A stretch of 64,000 nucleotides of DNA, from NCBI RefSeq assembly GCF_003129485.1, contig NZ_QFFG01000003.1, positions 124,001 to 188,000 of the forward strand. The letters are read 5' to 3'. Each line of letters starts with the position of its first letter. Positions within the stretch are counted from its first letter, which is position 1. Made by a program: the position numbers and the translations under genes. The stretch comes from Polaribacter aquimarinus (GTDB lineage Bacteria; Bacteroidota; Bacteroidia; Flavobacteriales; Flavobacteriaceae). A model generated the notes under the pieces. The model did not search any database, had not been told where the DNA came from, and saw only the letters and a program-made list of their open reading frames with translations. Positions 44,897 to 54,757 of the stretch are shown here, piece by piece.

Positions 44897-45549
44897 TTAG
44901 AGTCTTTTACAATCATAACTTTACAAATAAGATATTGTGCAACTATATACGTTATCATAATACTAACTCCATATATAGATTTGGCTTCATAAAACATATT
45001 AATAGCCAGTAAACTATCGGAAATAATAAAAATTATTGCTCCTAAAAGTAGCCATAAATTCTCAGTAGATTTTTCTTGAGAATAGTTTATCAAAGCAATT
45101 GTCCCAAAAGTAGAAATAATGATTCCGTAGATAATCACTGGAATTAGCATTTCTGTTAAACCATCTTTTATTAAATAAATGATACTCCCAAAAGCTATAA
45201 TAAACGGAATAGATGCACCCAAAATTTTACTTGGTGATATCATTTTTAAATAATTAGCAGAAATTTTGATGTATAAAATATGAGCCATTAAAAAAGAAAC
45301 CAGACCAAACAGAAAAAAATCTTGTTTAAAAAGTAAAAAAGTATCACCCCAAAAAGAGAAAAACAACGCAGAAACATACCAGAAATTTGCTTTTTTTACT
45401 GATATTAAATACAATACAACCAACGAAATTGTAATAAAAGGTTTGGTAAAAAATGCCAAAGTGTTATCAACCAAAAGCCCTGTTATATGTAAAACTATTA
45501 TTAGCAAAAATAATATTGACGCTGATAATATCTTTGTTTTCTTAATCAT
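44893..45549 (-). CDS. YhhN/TMEM86-family protein, lysoplasmalogenase-like
   Basis: A 218-residue membrane protein with about eight helices. YhhN family marks are FFTKPFITISL, the WGDTFLLF motif and MAHILYI, with Asp residues in helices as in the TMEM86B lysoplasmalogenases, which hydrolyse the vinyl-ether bond of lysoplasmalogen. The bacterial function is less certain. It starts 3 bp after the stop of the permease/aminopeptidase gene, so it is third in that operon. Confidence 0.85.
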   Translation of the reverse strand: MIKKTKILSASILFLLIIVLHITGLLVDNTLAFFTKPFITISLVVLYLISVKKANFWYVSALFFSFWGDTFLLFKQDFFLFGLVSFLMAHILYIKISANYLKMISPSKILGASIPFIIAFGSIIYLIKDGLTEMLIPVIIYGIIISTFGTIALINYSQEKSTENLWLLLGAIIFIISDSLLAINMFYEAKSIYGVSIMITYIVAQYLICKVMIVKDSN

Positions 45550-45552
45550 AAA

Positions 45553-48500
45553 TTATAGTTTTCTTCTATTATCATCAGATTTAGTATCTATTAACTTATT
45601 GTATGGGTCTACTCCTACTTCCGTTGGTTTTTCATCAACGATAATCGTTATTTTATTATTGATCTGAGTAATTTTATGCTTTTTTAAATATAATTCTTTT
45701 TCTTTCTTTTCTCCATTAACCTCTTCTTGAGTAAAGATACCAATATCTATATAATCTGCTAATGAGACTGATAAAATGGGTTTCTTCATCTTATCAGTTT
45801 TATAAGTTAGTGTATCTCCGACTTGATCGCCATAAAAACGTTTTCCTTTTTCATCATTTCTATATTTTACTACTTCAAACTCAATATCTACTTGAAACCT
45901 ACCATTATCTAATTCCGTAATTTCTGTGTCCAAAACTCTATTTTTATATAAAGTAATCGTCTCAAACATATCTTTAATTACATAATTTAAAGAATCTGGA
46001 GTTACTTCTCTAATGTAATCTACCATTTCTAAAGAAGTTGTGTAGGGTGGTTCTTGAAACTTCACTTTATCAACATATCGTTTTAGCGCGCCATTTAGTT
46101 TTTCTTCACCTATATAATCACTCAATGCATAAAAAACCAATGAGCCTTTTTGATAACGAATATAACCTTGACCATCATTATACATCAGTGGTTTTTCCCT
46201 TTTCGTTTCTAGAGTTCTTTGTAGTAAATAACCATCTAAAGCATCTTTTAAAAATTTCCTCATTTTTTCTTTTCCGTGTTGATGCTCCAAAACTTTTAAT
46301 GCTACATATTCAGATAAGCTTTCAGACAACATTGTAGCACCTAAAACATCTGCCCCAATTACTTGATGCGCCCACCATTGATGTGCAACTTCGTGAACTG
46401 TTATTGCAAAAGGATAATCTACTCCATCATTATTACTTTCATCTACGTCTGCAATAAAACCAACGCCTTCCGAAAAAGGGATTGTGTTTGGAAATGATTG
46501 CGCAAAACTGCCTGCTGTTCTTGGAAACTCTATTATTCTTGCTTGTTTGTGTTGGTAAGGACTAAAGTTCTTTGCATTATAATCTAGAGAAGCTTTCATT
46601 CCCTTCATCATTCTATCCAAATTGTATTGGTGACCTTTATGATAATAAATTTCTAAACTTATGCCATTCCACATTTCTTTTTTAACCTCGTATCTTGCTG
46701 AATTAAAAGCGTAAAAATTTAAAATTTTACTATCCATTTTATAATGGAAATACTTTCTATTATTCTCTGACCATTCTTTTTGTAAATACCCTGGAGCTAT
46801 TGCTATTTGATCTTTTGATGTTGATACAGTTGCTTCAAAATCAATCCAATCAGCATCTTTTGAAATATAAGTATCTCCTAAAGCTGTAGAATCTGATGGA
46901 TGAGGACGCAAATCATTTGGGGGTAAATCGTATTTTTTACGTGTTTTGTTGTCGGTTAATTCTCCTTGCGAAGAATATCCTAAAGACGGAAACATTTGAA
47001 AATTATTGATAAATGTTCCGTTTTCTCTAATAGGAGAACGTCTTCTATAGCTTGAATTTTTCTTACTCTTTACAGAAATAGCCAATTCTAAAGTATCTCC
47101 GGGTAAAATTGGTTTTTCAAAATGATAAATATCAAAATGCTGAATAGTGTCTTGTAAAACTAAAGTATTCGGTTTATTAAACTCAAAAGTACTTTTTAAT
47201 GAATTATGATTTAAAAAGATACTATCAATAACTTTATTTGTTTTATTTACCATTGTATATTTAGCAGTAGCATCATACATTCTTTCTTTTGGAAAAATAT
47301 TTACATCGGTTTTAACCGCAATAATTCTTGGTTGTGCATAGCTTTCGTACTTTTTATAAGTTTTTTCCCATTTTACCCTTTGTAACTCTTGTTCTTTAGA
47401 GGAAGTTCTCTTATTTTTTGTTCCAGTTTCTTGGTAAATTGAAAATCCTAATCCTAAAAAAGCAAGAGAAAAAACAACAAAACTTACTGCTGCAAATCCT
47501 TTAAATCTTGATTTGGCAATAGCAATTCTTTCTGCAAATGAATTTGGTATTCCTCTTACCCAAAACAAAAATGACACTACTAATAATGCCAAACCGCATA
47601 ATATCCAATACATTTTATAAGATAAATATGGTAACAGAACTCCGTAACCATTCATATCAGAATAACTATATCTTGGACCTTCATTAAATTTTAATATATC
47701 TTGTTCTATTCCGGCTAAAGTTAAGAATGGAGTTCCAATTGCAATAACTAACAAAATGAATAAACCTAAATATGGATTTCTTAATAGCGTCTGTAAAAAA
47801 ATAGAAAGTAAAGCCCATACAAATAAATTTAGCAAATCAAGAAAGAACAATTCAGTGATATAATGTCCAATTTCAAAATTATAATATCCTTTATAAACTT
47901 GAAAAAGTATTCCAGACACCATAATTACACTTAATAACACCAATTGCATTTTTACCAAAGCAATTACTTTGGATAATAATAGTGTCCAGTTTGGAATTGG
48001 AGTTGAATCTACCAAATGATTTATTCTAGAAATTCCTGCTCTATGCACCAACATACCCGCATATAAGAAGGTACAAACATTAATCGCTAGTCTTCCAAAA
48101 ACTCTACCACCTCCTAACATTTGCCAAGTTACTGGTAGTGTTTTTGTTCCAAAGAGTTCACCTCTATTAAATAAAGCAACTAATAATAAAAGTAGCCCCA
48201 CTAAAACTATAGAAATAAATGGCCAGCTTTTAAAAATATATTTAAAATCGATATTGGATAATTTCCAAGTGGTTTTTAAGTTTTGAAATAAAGAAAAATT
48301 ATAAGAAACTTTTGGTAATGATATTCTTGTAATTCCGCTAAAATTAGATTTCGTAACTCTTTCTGCTTTATTCTTTCTAAAAGAAATTGAAATTGCATTC
48401 TGGCTAAATGCAAAAAATTTGTAAACTAATCCAAAAATAATAGAACTAATTGTTAACCAAAGTAATCGATTATAGAAAATCATTTCTTTAATCGGAATTT

Positions 48501-49206
48501 GTAATTCGTTCTGCTCAGACATTGTCCAATATTTTGTATAATAATTGGATGCAGCAGCACCAAAAGGGTCTAAAACTGCTAATAAACCCGCCTGTTCTGG
48601 TTTAGACAAAACACTTTCTATAACACCTTGAACAAACATTAAAATAATCACGGCAATAAAACCAGCTGCAATATTTCTAGTGAAAGTCACTACAGCAAAA
48701 ACGATAGCTCCAAACAGTAAAACATTAGGTAAAATAAAGAGTAAATAAGTTTGTAAATAAGTAATAATGTTGAATGAACCCACAATATCTGGATTCGTAC
48801 CAGGAAAACGAAAACCTACTATCATTCCTAAAGCTATTGATAAAACAATAAGAGAAACCACTACTATCGCACTAAAAAACTTAGCAAATAAATAATTGGT
48901 TTTTGTAAACGGGTAAGAATACAAAATGGTATGCATTTCACTCTTAAAATCTCTGTAAATTGATACACCTACAATAGATGGAAATAAAAAGAAAATAAAA
49001 ACAGTTAAAAGATTCATTAAACCATAAACTCCCAAAGGAGAATTAACAATTCTTGATGAACCTACTGTACCAGTACTATTATCCCAAATACCAGCAGAAG
49101 CTGAAGAAATTCCAAATGATAATAGTAAAAATATAGAAAGGTAAATATAAAAAGCAGGTTTATTAAACCAATATTTTAATTCTTGTTTGAAAATCGTTGA
49201 AAACAT
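45553..49206 (-). CDS. ABC-2 type permease fused to an M1-family aminopeptidase
   Basis: A 1217-residue fusion. Residues 1-560 hold two sets of about six membrane helices each, typical of ABC-2 permeases (FKQELKYWFNKPAFYIYLSIF at the start; a second set from about residue 320). After a short helix near 590 the C-terminal half is an M1 gluzincin: zinc motif HEVAHQWW with the third ligand Glu in SESLSEY, 18 residues after the second His. A GXMEN-like motif is replaced (NTIPFSEGVGFI). The peptidase part likely faces the periplasm. It follows its ATPase by 74 bp. Known as a family in Bacteroidota to my knowledge, with no defined substrate. Confidence 0.9.
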   Translation of the reverse strand: MFSTIFKQELKYWFNKPAFYIYLSIFLLLSFGISSASAGIWDNSTGTVGSSRIVNSPLGVYGLMNLLTVFIFFLFPSIVGVSIYRDFKSEMHTILYSYPFTKTNYLFAKFFSAIVVVSLIVLSIALGMIVGFRFPGTNPDIVGSFNIITYLQTYLLFILPNVLLFGAIVFAVVTFTRNIAAGFIAVIILMFVQGVIESVLSKPEQAGLLAVLDPFGAAASNYYTKYWTMSEQNELQIPIKEMIFYNRLLWLTISSIIFGLVYKFFAFSQNAISISFRKNKAERVTKSNFSGITRISLPKVSYNFSLFQNLKTTWKLSNIDFKYIFKSWPFISIVLVGLLLLLVALFNRGELFGTKTLPVTWQMLGGGRVFGRLAINVCTFLYAGMLVHRAGISRINHLVDSTPIPNWTLLLSKVIALVKMQLVLLSVIMVSGILFQVYKGYYNFEIGHYITELFFLDLLNLFVWALLSIFLQTLLRNPYLGLFILLVIAIGTPFLTLAGIEQDILKFNEGPRYSYSDMNGYGVLLPYLSYKMYWILCGLALLVVSFLFWVRGIPNSFAERIAIAKSRFKGFAAVSFVVFSLAFLGLGFSIYQETGTKNKRTSSKEQELQRVKWEKTYKKYESYAQPRIIAVKTDVNIFPKERMYDATAKYTMVNKTNKVIDSIFLNHNSLKSTFEFNKPNTLVLQDTIQHFDIYHFEKPILPGDTLELAISVKSKKNSSYRRRSPIRENGTFINNFQMFPSLGYSSQGELTDNKTRKKYDLPPNDLRPHPSDSTALGDTYISKDADWIDFEATVSTSKDQIAIAPGYLQKEWSENNRKYFHYKMDSKILNFYAFNSARYEVKKEMWNGISLEIYYHKGHQYNLDRMMKGMKASLDYNAKNFSPYQHKQARIIEFPRTAGSFAQSFPNTIPFSEGVGFIADVDESNNDGVDYPFAITVHEVAHQWWAHQVIGADVLGATMLSESLSEYVALKVLEHQHGKEKMRKFLKDALDGYLLQRTLETKREKPLMYNDGQGYIRYQKGSLVFYALSDYIGEEKLNGALKRYVDKVKFQEPPYTTSLEMVDYIREVTPDSLNYVIKDMFETITLYKNRVLDTEITELDNGRFQVDIEFEVVKYRNDEKGKRFYGDQVGDTLTYKTDKMKKPILSVSLADYIDIGIFTQEEVNGEKKEKELYLKKHKITQINNKITIIVDEKPTEVGVDPYNKLIDTKSDDNRRKL

Positions 49207-49280
49207 ATTTTAATATTGTTAGATGATTAAATTTTTGATATTTAGTTTGTAAAGCTTTTTAACAAGTAAACTTTTAACTT

Positions 49281-50168
49281 TTATACTAAAGCCGGTTCAT
49301 CTTGTTTTAAAGCAATAAAGTATACATCATCTAACTGAGGTGTTGCTTGTACAAATTCTTTGGATGGTTTTTCTTCTGAATGAACTCTAATGTTCAACGT
49401 ATTGTCTTGATTGTAGTTGGAAGACAAAATAGTATACATTTTCTCTTGTACTTCTAACTCATCTCTAGAAATTACTTTTGTCCAAATAGTACCTTCAATT
49501 TCTTTTGTAGCTTCTTGGGGTGTAATGTGTTTTAAAATTCTTCCTCCATTTAAAATTGCCATTTCATTACACAATTCCTTTACGTCCTCTACAATATGTG
49601 TAGAAAAAATCACGGTACAATTGGTACCAACTTCACGTAAAACATTTAAAAAACGATGCCTTTCTGCAGGGTCTAAACCCGCTGTTGGTTCATCAACAAT
49701 AATTAATTTAGGATTATTTAAAAGTAACTGTGCAATTCCAAAACGTTGTTTCATTCCTCCAGAATAACCCGCAACATATTTACGTCTTACATCATATAAA
49801 TTTGTAATTTCTAAAACCTCTTTTACAATGGCATTTCTTTCTGATTTATTTGATATTCCTTTTAAAGTTGCAAAATAATCTAACAAATCTTCTGCTGACA
49901 TTTTAGGATACACACCAAAAGATTGAGGTAAATAACCTAATACTTTTCTTAACGACATTTTATCCTCTAAAACATTAATATCACCAAAAGTAATTAAACC
50001 TGAATCAGGACTTTGTAAAGTTGCGATTGTTCTCATTAACGATGATTTTCCAGCTCCATTAGGACCTAACAAACCAAACATTCCGGTACCAATTTCAATA
50101 CTTAAATTGTCAATTGCTTTTACTCCATTTTTATAAGTCTTTGTCAAGTTTTCAATTACTAACTTCAT
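49281..50168 (-). CDS. ABC transporter ATP-binding protein
   Basis: A 295-residue ATPase with Walker A GLLGPNGAGKSSLMR (about residues 33-47), signature YSGGMKQRFG, Walker B LIIVDEPTAGLD and the switch His in FSTHIVED. The C-terminal extension after residue 215 fits the CcmA-like subgroup that pairs with ABC-2 permeases. It is the first gene of the operon with the permease/M1 fusion and YhhN gene, and powers that exporter. Confidence 0.95.
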   Translation of the reverse strand: MKLVIENLTKTYKNGVKAIDNLSIEIGTGMFGLLGPNGAGKSSLMRTIATLQSPDSGLITFGDINVLEDKMSLRKVLGYLPQSFGVYPKMSAEDLLDYFATLKGISNKSERNAIVKEVLEITNLYDVRRKYVAGYSGGMKQRFGIAQLLLNNPKLIIVDEPTAGLDPAERHRFLNVLREVGTNCTVIFSTHIVEDVKELCNEMAILNGGRILKHITPQEATKEIEGTIWTKVISRDELEVQEKMYTILSSNYNQDNTLNIRVHSEEKPSKEFVQATPQLDDVYFIALKQDEPALV

Positions 50169-50299
50169 ATTCTTGGTTTTAAAATATTTAACTTTTGTGA
50201 TAAGTGTAAAAGTAAGAACTTTTGTTACACATTTTTGTGATTATTTTAATTGAAATGCTAAAAAAACGTTTTATTTTTACACAAAACTGAAATGATATT

Positions 50300-51388
50300 A
50301 TGGCAGAAAAATCAATTTTAAACAAAAATTCACTTACTTTTTTAGAAAAATATTTAAACAATGCTGCACCAACAGGTTACGAATGGGAAGGGCAAAAAAT
50401 TTGGATGGACTACTTAAAACCTTATGTAGACACCTTTATCACAGACACGTATGGAACTGCTGTTGGGGTTATTAATCCTGACGCAAAATATAAAGTTGTT
50501 ATTGAGGGGCATGCAGATGAAATTTCTTGGTATGTAAATTATATTTCTGATAATGGATTAATCTACGTGATTAGAAACGGAGGTTCAGACCATCAAATTG
50601 CACCAAGTAAGGTGGTTAACATTCACACCAAAAATGGAATAGTAAAAGGTGTTTTTGGATGGCCCGCAATTCATACAAGAAATAGAGCAAAAGAAGAAGC
50701 TCCAAAACCAGAAAATATTTTTATTGATTGTGGATGCTCTACCAAAGAAGAAGTTGAAAAATTGGGTGTGCATGTAGGCTGTGTCATTACATATCCTGAT
50801 GAATTTCACATTTTAAACGAAGACAAATTTGTTTGTAGAGCCTTAGACAACAGAATGGGTGGTTTTATGATTGCTGAAGTTGCTCGTTTATTAAAAGAAA
50901 ACAAAAAAGAATTGCCTTTTGGTTTATACATTACCAACGCTGTTCAAGAAGAAATTGGTTTGCGTGGAGCAGAAATGATTACACAAACTATCAAACCAAA
51001 TGTAGCTATTGTTACGGATGTAACACACGACACTACTACTCCAATGATTGACAAGAAAAAAGAAGGTCACTTAGAAATTGGAAAAGGTCCAGTTGTGGCT
51101 TATGCGCCTGCTGTACAACAAAAATTACGAGATTTAATTACAGAAACTGCAGAAGCGAAAAAGATTCCTTTTCAACGTTCAGCATTATCTAGAGCAACAG
51201 GAACAGATACAGATGCTTTTGCATATAGTAATGGTGGTGTGGCTTCTGCATTAATTTCTTTACCTTTAAGATATATGCATACAACCGTAGAAATGGTGCA
51301 CAGAGAAGATGTAGAAAATGTCATTAAAATGATATACGAAACCTTATTAAACATTAAAGACGGAGAAACTTTTTCATACTTTGAATAA
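50300..51388 (+). CDS. M42-family metallopeptidase
   Basis: A 362-residue cytoplasmic aminopeptidase of the M42 (tetrahedral TET/FrvX) family. The dinuclear metal ligands are visible: His in IEGHADEI, bridging Asp in CRALDNRMGG, the catalytic Glu-Glu in NAVQEEIGLRGAE, Asp in VTDVTHD and a C-terminal His in RYMHTTVEM. These enzymes form dodecamers that finish degrading peptides released by the proteasome-like proteases. The start has ATTATGGC with an upstream TATTTTTA box. A terminator separates it from the Nudix gene. Confidence 0.93.
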   Translation: MAEKSILNKNSLTFLEKYLNNAAPTGYEWEGQKIWMDYLKPYVDTFITDTYGTAVGVINPDAKYKVVIEGHADEISWYVNYISDNGLIYVIRNGGSDHQIAPSKVVNIHTKNGIVKGVFGWPAIHTRNRAKEEAPKPENIFIDCGCSTKEEVEKLGVHVGCVITYPDEFHILNEDKFVCRALDNRMGGFMIAEVARLLKENKKELPFGLYITNAVQEEIGLRGAEMITQTIKPNVAIVTDVTHDTTTPMIDKKKEGHLEIGKGPVVAYAPAVQQKLRDLITETAEAKKIPFQRSALSRATGTDTDAFAYSNGGVASALISLPLRYMHTTVEMVHREDVENVIKMIYETLLNIKDGETFSYFE

Positions 51389-51398
51389 AAAAACTTAA

Positions 51399-51421
51399 TC
51401 CCGCTTTATGCGGGGTTTTTC
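51399..51421 (+). terminator. Rho-independent terminator after the M42 peptidase
   Basis: TCCCGC (51399-51404) pairs with GCGGGG (51410-51415), 5-nt loop, then TTTTTC, 10 bases after the stop. It is one of few GC-rich stems in the window. Confidence 0.88.
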
Positions 51422-51430
51422 TTTAATTTT

Positions 51431-51973
51431 ATGGATGAACTCATCGACATTTTAACTCCTGATGGAAAACCAACAGGCAAAACTGCACTAAAATCTGAAG
51501 CACATAAGAACGGTTGGTTTCATGCAACTGTACATATTTGGTTGTTTACTGCTGATAAAAAAATACTACTTCAAAAAAGAGCATTAACAAAAAAAGTATT
51601 TCCTGGTTTATGGGACATTTCTGTGGCAGGTCATATTGGTGCTGGAGAAGAAATTTTAACATCTGCAAAAAGAGAAGTTTTTGAAGAAATTGGTTTAAAA
51701 CTTGATGAAAAAAATTTGATTAAAATAGGCACCAGAATTCATCAAGTAAAACACGAAAACGGAATTCAAGATAATGAATTTCATCACGTTTTTATAGCTG
51801 AATTAAAAGTTCCGATTTCAACATTAACTATTCAAAAAGAAGAAGTTGATGATATCAAACTCTTTGATTTATCCGTTTTAAAATCAACAAAAAACCTCGA
51901 AAACGTTTTGCTTCCAAGGTTTCATGAATATTATTGTATGGTTTGTGATAAGATTATATCATACTTAAACTAA
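51431..51973 (+). CDS. Nudix hydrolase, isopentenyl-diphosphate isomerase-like
   Basis: A 180-residue protein with an exact Nudix box, from GHIGAGEEILTSAKREVFEE onward to IGL. The start DELIDILTPDGKPTGKTALKSEAH plus FHATVHIWLF matches the IDI-like Nudix subgroup (YfcD-type), whose substrates are unknown or are nucleoside diphosphate derivatives. Fits the family length. It ends 14 bp from the convergent lipoprotein gene. It may be read through from the M42 gene at low level, since no promoter is seen in the gap. Confidence 0.9.
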   Translation: MDELIDILTPDGKPTGKTALKSEAHKNGWFHATVHIWLFTADKKILLQKRALTKKVFPGLWDISVAGHIGAGEEILTSAKREVFEEIGLKLDEKNLIKIGTRIHQVKHENGIQDNEFHHVFIAELKVPISTLTIQKEEVDDIKLFDLSVLKSTKNLENVLLPRFHEYYCMVCDKIISYLN

Positions 51974-51990
51974 TTTTATTCGTAAAATTA
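51971..51990. terminator. Bidirectional hairpin made of two convergent stop regions
   Basis: TAATTTTA (51971-51978), TTCG loop, TAAAATTA (51983-51990): a perfect 8-bp stem. The left arm begins with the Nudix gene's TAA and the right arm ends with the TAA of the opposite gene. Confidence 0.6.
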
Positions 51991-52752
51991 TTTAGCTGGT
52001 TTCGCAAAAAAAGAATCTGCTAATTTTCCTTGACTCAATAGTGGCAGCGTAAATTCTAAAGCCTTTCCTTTTGGACTTGATGTTAATCCATTATCGTTTT
52101 TGTTATACCAAGTAATTTTCTTTGGCAAAACCAATCCATTTACATTTTCCCATTCGTGATATTTTATCCATCTTAAGTTATCTGAAGGCTTTTTAGATTT
52201 AAAAGTAACTGTATACGCTAACCATTCCATTTGATATGTTTTGGGATTGTAATAGACAACATAATTATCGTCTGGAGAAGTCCCTACATTAGCCTTATAA
52301 GATATTTTATAACCTGGATAATTTACTCCTTCAAAAGTTAAATCGTCCACTTTTTCATAGATAATTCCTTCATCTGCTAAAACAAAAGGCATTGCATAAA
52401 AGTAGAAATACAAATTGTAATAAAACATTGAATTTCCTTTATAGTTCCCCTCTTTTTCTTCATCTAACCAAACTTCTGTTCCATCAAACCCTAGAGAATA
52501 CTCTGGGTGATTAATAACAGTTTTTCTTGAATGCAAATCTACAGTATGTACTTCTTCTCCTTTATTAAAAGAAAGAATTTTCATTTTTCTCCAATTATCA
52601 ATTCCTCCATGCTTTGTAAAAACTTTACCTAATTCTTCTGGGAAATTTTCATTTTTAGCAGTTCCAACCTTTACTTCATTGACTTGATTTTTAGTTTCTT
52701 TTTTACACGAAACTGCTAGTAAGACTAATACTAAAACGATTATTTTTTTCAT
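51988..52752 (-). CDS. DUF6503-type lipoprotein
   Basis: A 254-residue lipoprotein (lipobox LLAVSC, Cys16). The mature part is beta-rich and matches the Bacteroidota family labelled DUF6503: KHGGIDNWRKMKILSF, DLHSRKTVI, SLGFDGTEVWLDE, and a closing WIKYHEWENVNGLVLPKKITWY. These folds resemble LolA/LolB-type lipid-binding barrels, so lipid or lipoprotein binding is possible but unproved. It is 41 bp after acs on the same strand and may share its transcript. Confidence 0.8.
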   Translation of the reverse strand: MKKIIVLVLVLLAVSCKKETKNQVNEVKVGTAKNENFPEELGKVFTKHGGIDNWRKMKILSFNKGEEVHTVDLHSRKTVINHPEYSLGFDGTEVWLDEEKEGNYKGNSMFYYNLYFYFYAMPFVLADEGIIYEKVDDLTFEGVNYPGYKISYKANVGTSPDDNYVVYYNPKTYQMEWLAYTVTFKSKKPSDNLRWIKYHEWENVNGLVLPKKITWYNKNDNGLTSSPKGKALEFTLPLLSQGKLADSFFAKPAK

Positions 52753-52793
52753 TTGATTTGGGTTTCTATTAAAGTCGAATTATAATGGTTTTC

Positions 52794-54701
52794 TTACAAT
52801 CGATTATCAATAATACTTTGTACTACTTCTGGATTTAACAACGTAGAAACATCACCTAAATTGTCCATTTCATTGGATGCAATTTTACGCAAAATACGTC
52901 GCATAATTTTTCCTGAACGCGTTTTTGGTAATCCTTCAGAAAACTGAATTTTATCCAATTTTGCAATCGGGCCAATATGTTCTGTAATAATTTGATTGAT
53001 TTCTTTTCGTAAATTATCGTGATTTCTACTTTCTCCTGTATCTTTTAAAATTACATAACCATACAATGCACTTCCTTTAATATCGTGAGGAAAACCTACA
53101 ATTGCAGATTCTGCTACAGCTGGATGCTCATTAATAGCATCTTCTATTGGTGCTGTTCCTAAATTGTGGCCAGAAACAATAATCACATCATCTACTCTAC
53201 CTGTAATTCTGTAATAACCAACCTCATCTCTGAGCGCTCCATCACCTGTAAAATATTTATTTTCGAATGCAGAAAAATAGGTTTCTTTATAACGCTGATG
53301 ATTTCCCCAAATGGTTCTAGCAATACTTGGCCAAGGATACTTAACACACAACCTACCTTCTACTTGATTTCCTTTCAATTCTTGTCCATTTTCATCCATC
53401 AAACAAGGTTGAATTCCAATAAAAGGTAGTGTTGCATAAGTTGGTTTTGTTGGTGTTACATAAGGAATTGGTGTAATCATCATTCCTCCTGTTTCTGTTT
53501 GCCACCACGTATCTATAATGGGACTTTTCTTTTTCCCAACATTGTCATTATACCAATGCCATGCTTCTTCATTGATAGGTTCTCCAACAGAACCTAAAAC
53601 TTTTAAAGAAGATAAATCGTATTTATCTACTAATTCTGTTCCGTGTTTTGCCAAAGCTCTAATTGCTGTTGGCGCTGTGTAAAATTGATTGATTTTATGC
53701 TTCTCTACAATTTCCCAAAAACGTCCAAAATCTGGATAACTGGGTACGCCTTCGAACATAACTGTTGTTGCTCCATTTGCTAACGGACCATACACAATGT
53801 AAGAATGCCCTGTAATCCAACCAATATCTGCTGTACACCAATACACATCGTTTTCTCTATATTGAAACGCGTTTTTAAACGTATAGGCTGTATATACCAT
53901 ATAACCAGCTGTGGTATGCACCATTCCTTTTGGCATTCCTGTAGAACCAGAAGTGTATAAAATGAATAGCTGGTCTTCAGCATCCATTGTTTCTGCTTCA
54001 CAAACTTTTGATGCTTTATCTAACAAAGGTTGTAACCATTTATCACGACCTTCTTTCATATTGATGTCTGAATTGATTCTTTTAGCAACCAAAACAGTTT
54101 CCACACATTCACAACTTTCCAAAGCATCATCTACAATTCCTTTTAAATCGATTGTTTTTGCTCCTCTATAAGAACCATCAGAAGTAATGACCATTTTACA
54201 ATCTGAATCATTTATTCTTGTAGCTAATGCTGTAGATGAAAATCCTGCAAAAACTACAGAATGAATTGCGCCAATTCTTGCACAAGCTAAGGTTGCAATT
54301 GCCAATTCAGGAATCATCGGTACATAAATACAAACTCTGTCTCCTTTGCCAACATTGTTGGCTTTCAATACGTTTGCAAACTGGTTTACCCTTTCTGATA
54401 ATTGCTGATAAGTTATATGTTCTGCTGCTTCATTTGGATTATTTGGTTCAAAGAGAATGGCTGTTTTATTAGCTCTAGTTGCTAAATGTCTATCAATACA
54501 GTTTTCGGTAATGTTTAATTGAGCTCCTTGAAACCATTTGATTTCGGGTTTAGTAAAATCCCATTCTAAAACTGTATCCCATTTTTTGCGCCATAAAAAA
54601 TGCTCCTCCGCAACTTCTTCCCAAAAATTTTCGGGTTCACGTATTGATTTTCTATAAACTTGGTAGTATTCTTCTAAGTGTTTTATGTGGTAGTTACTCA
54701 T
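52794..54701 (-). CDS. acs: Acetyl-CoA synthetase (acetate-CoA ligase)
   Basis: Activates acetate to acetyl-CoA with ATP. The 635-residue ANL-superfamily enzyme has the P-loop YTSGSTGMPKGMVHTTAGY, the WWQTETGG motif, the hinge YRITGRVDDVI and the regulatory Lys in LPKTRSGKIMRR, which is acetylated in characterised Acs. N-terminus and length fit Acs proper, not propionyl-CoA synthetase. It is divergent from tauE, with only 56 bp between the starts. Confidence 0.96.
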   Translation of the reverse strand: MSNYHIKHLEEYYQVYRKSIREPENFWEEVAEEHFLWRKKWDTVLEWDFTKPEIKWFQGAQLNITENCIDRHLATRANKTAILFEPNNPNEAAEHITYQQLSERVNQFANVLKANNVGKGDRVCIYVPMIPELAIATLACARIGAIHSVVFAGFSSTALATRINDSDCKMVITSDGSYRGAKTIDLKGIVDDALESCECVETVLVAKRINSDINMKEGRDKWLQPLLDKASKVCEAETMDAEDQLFILYTSGSTGMPKGMVHTTAGYMVYTAYTFKNAFQYRENDVYWCTADIGWITGHSYIVYGPLANGATTVMFEGVPSYPDFGRFWEIVEKHKINQFYTAPTAIRALAKHGTELVDKYDLSSLKVLGSVGEPINEEAWHWYNDNVGKKKSPIIDTWWQTETGGMMITPIPYVTPTKPTYATLPFIGIQPCLMDENGQELKGNQVEGRLCVKYPWPSIARTIWGNHQRYKETYFSAFENKYFTGDGALRDEVGYYRITGRVDDVIIVSGHNLGTAPIEDAINEHPAVAESAIVGFPHDIKGSALYGYVILKDTGESRNHDNLRKEINQIITEHIGPIAKLDKIQFSEGLPKTRSGKIMRRILRKIASNEMDNLGDVSTLLNPEVVQSIIDNRL

Positions 54702-54745
54702 TATTTAGTTTCGTTGTTTTATTAGAGTTTCTAAAAATAGAAAAT

Positions 54746-54753
54746 TATATTTG
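54746..54753 (+). promoter_or_regulatory. -7 promoter box of tauE
   Basis: Reads TATATTTG, an exact consensus. Only 4 bases separate it from the ATG at 54758, so the mRNA would be leaderless or nearly so; it also rules out the in-frame start at 54644, which lies inside acs. Confidence 0.55.
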
Positions 54754-54757
54754 CTTT

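Noticed and set aside
54644-54757. N-terminal extension of tauE by 38 residues
   Set aside because: It is antisense to the start of acs and upstream of the TATATTTG promoter box; the family's first helix begins at MNFQIVFDAI.
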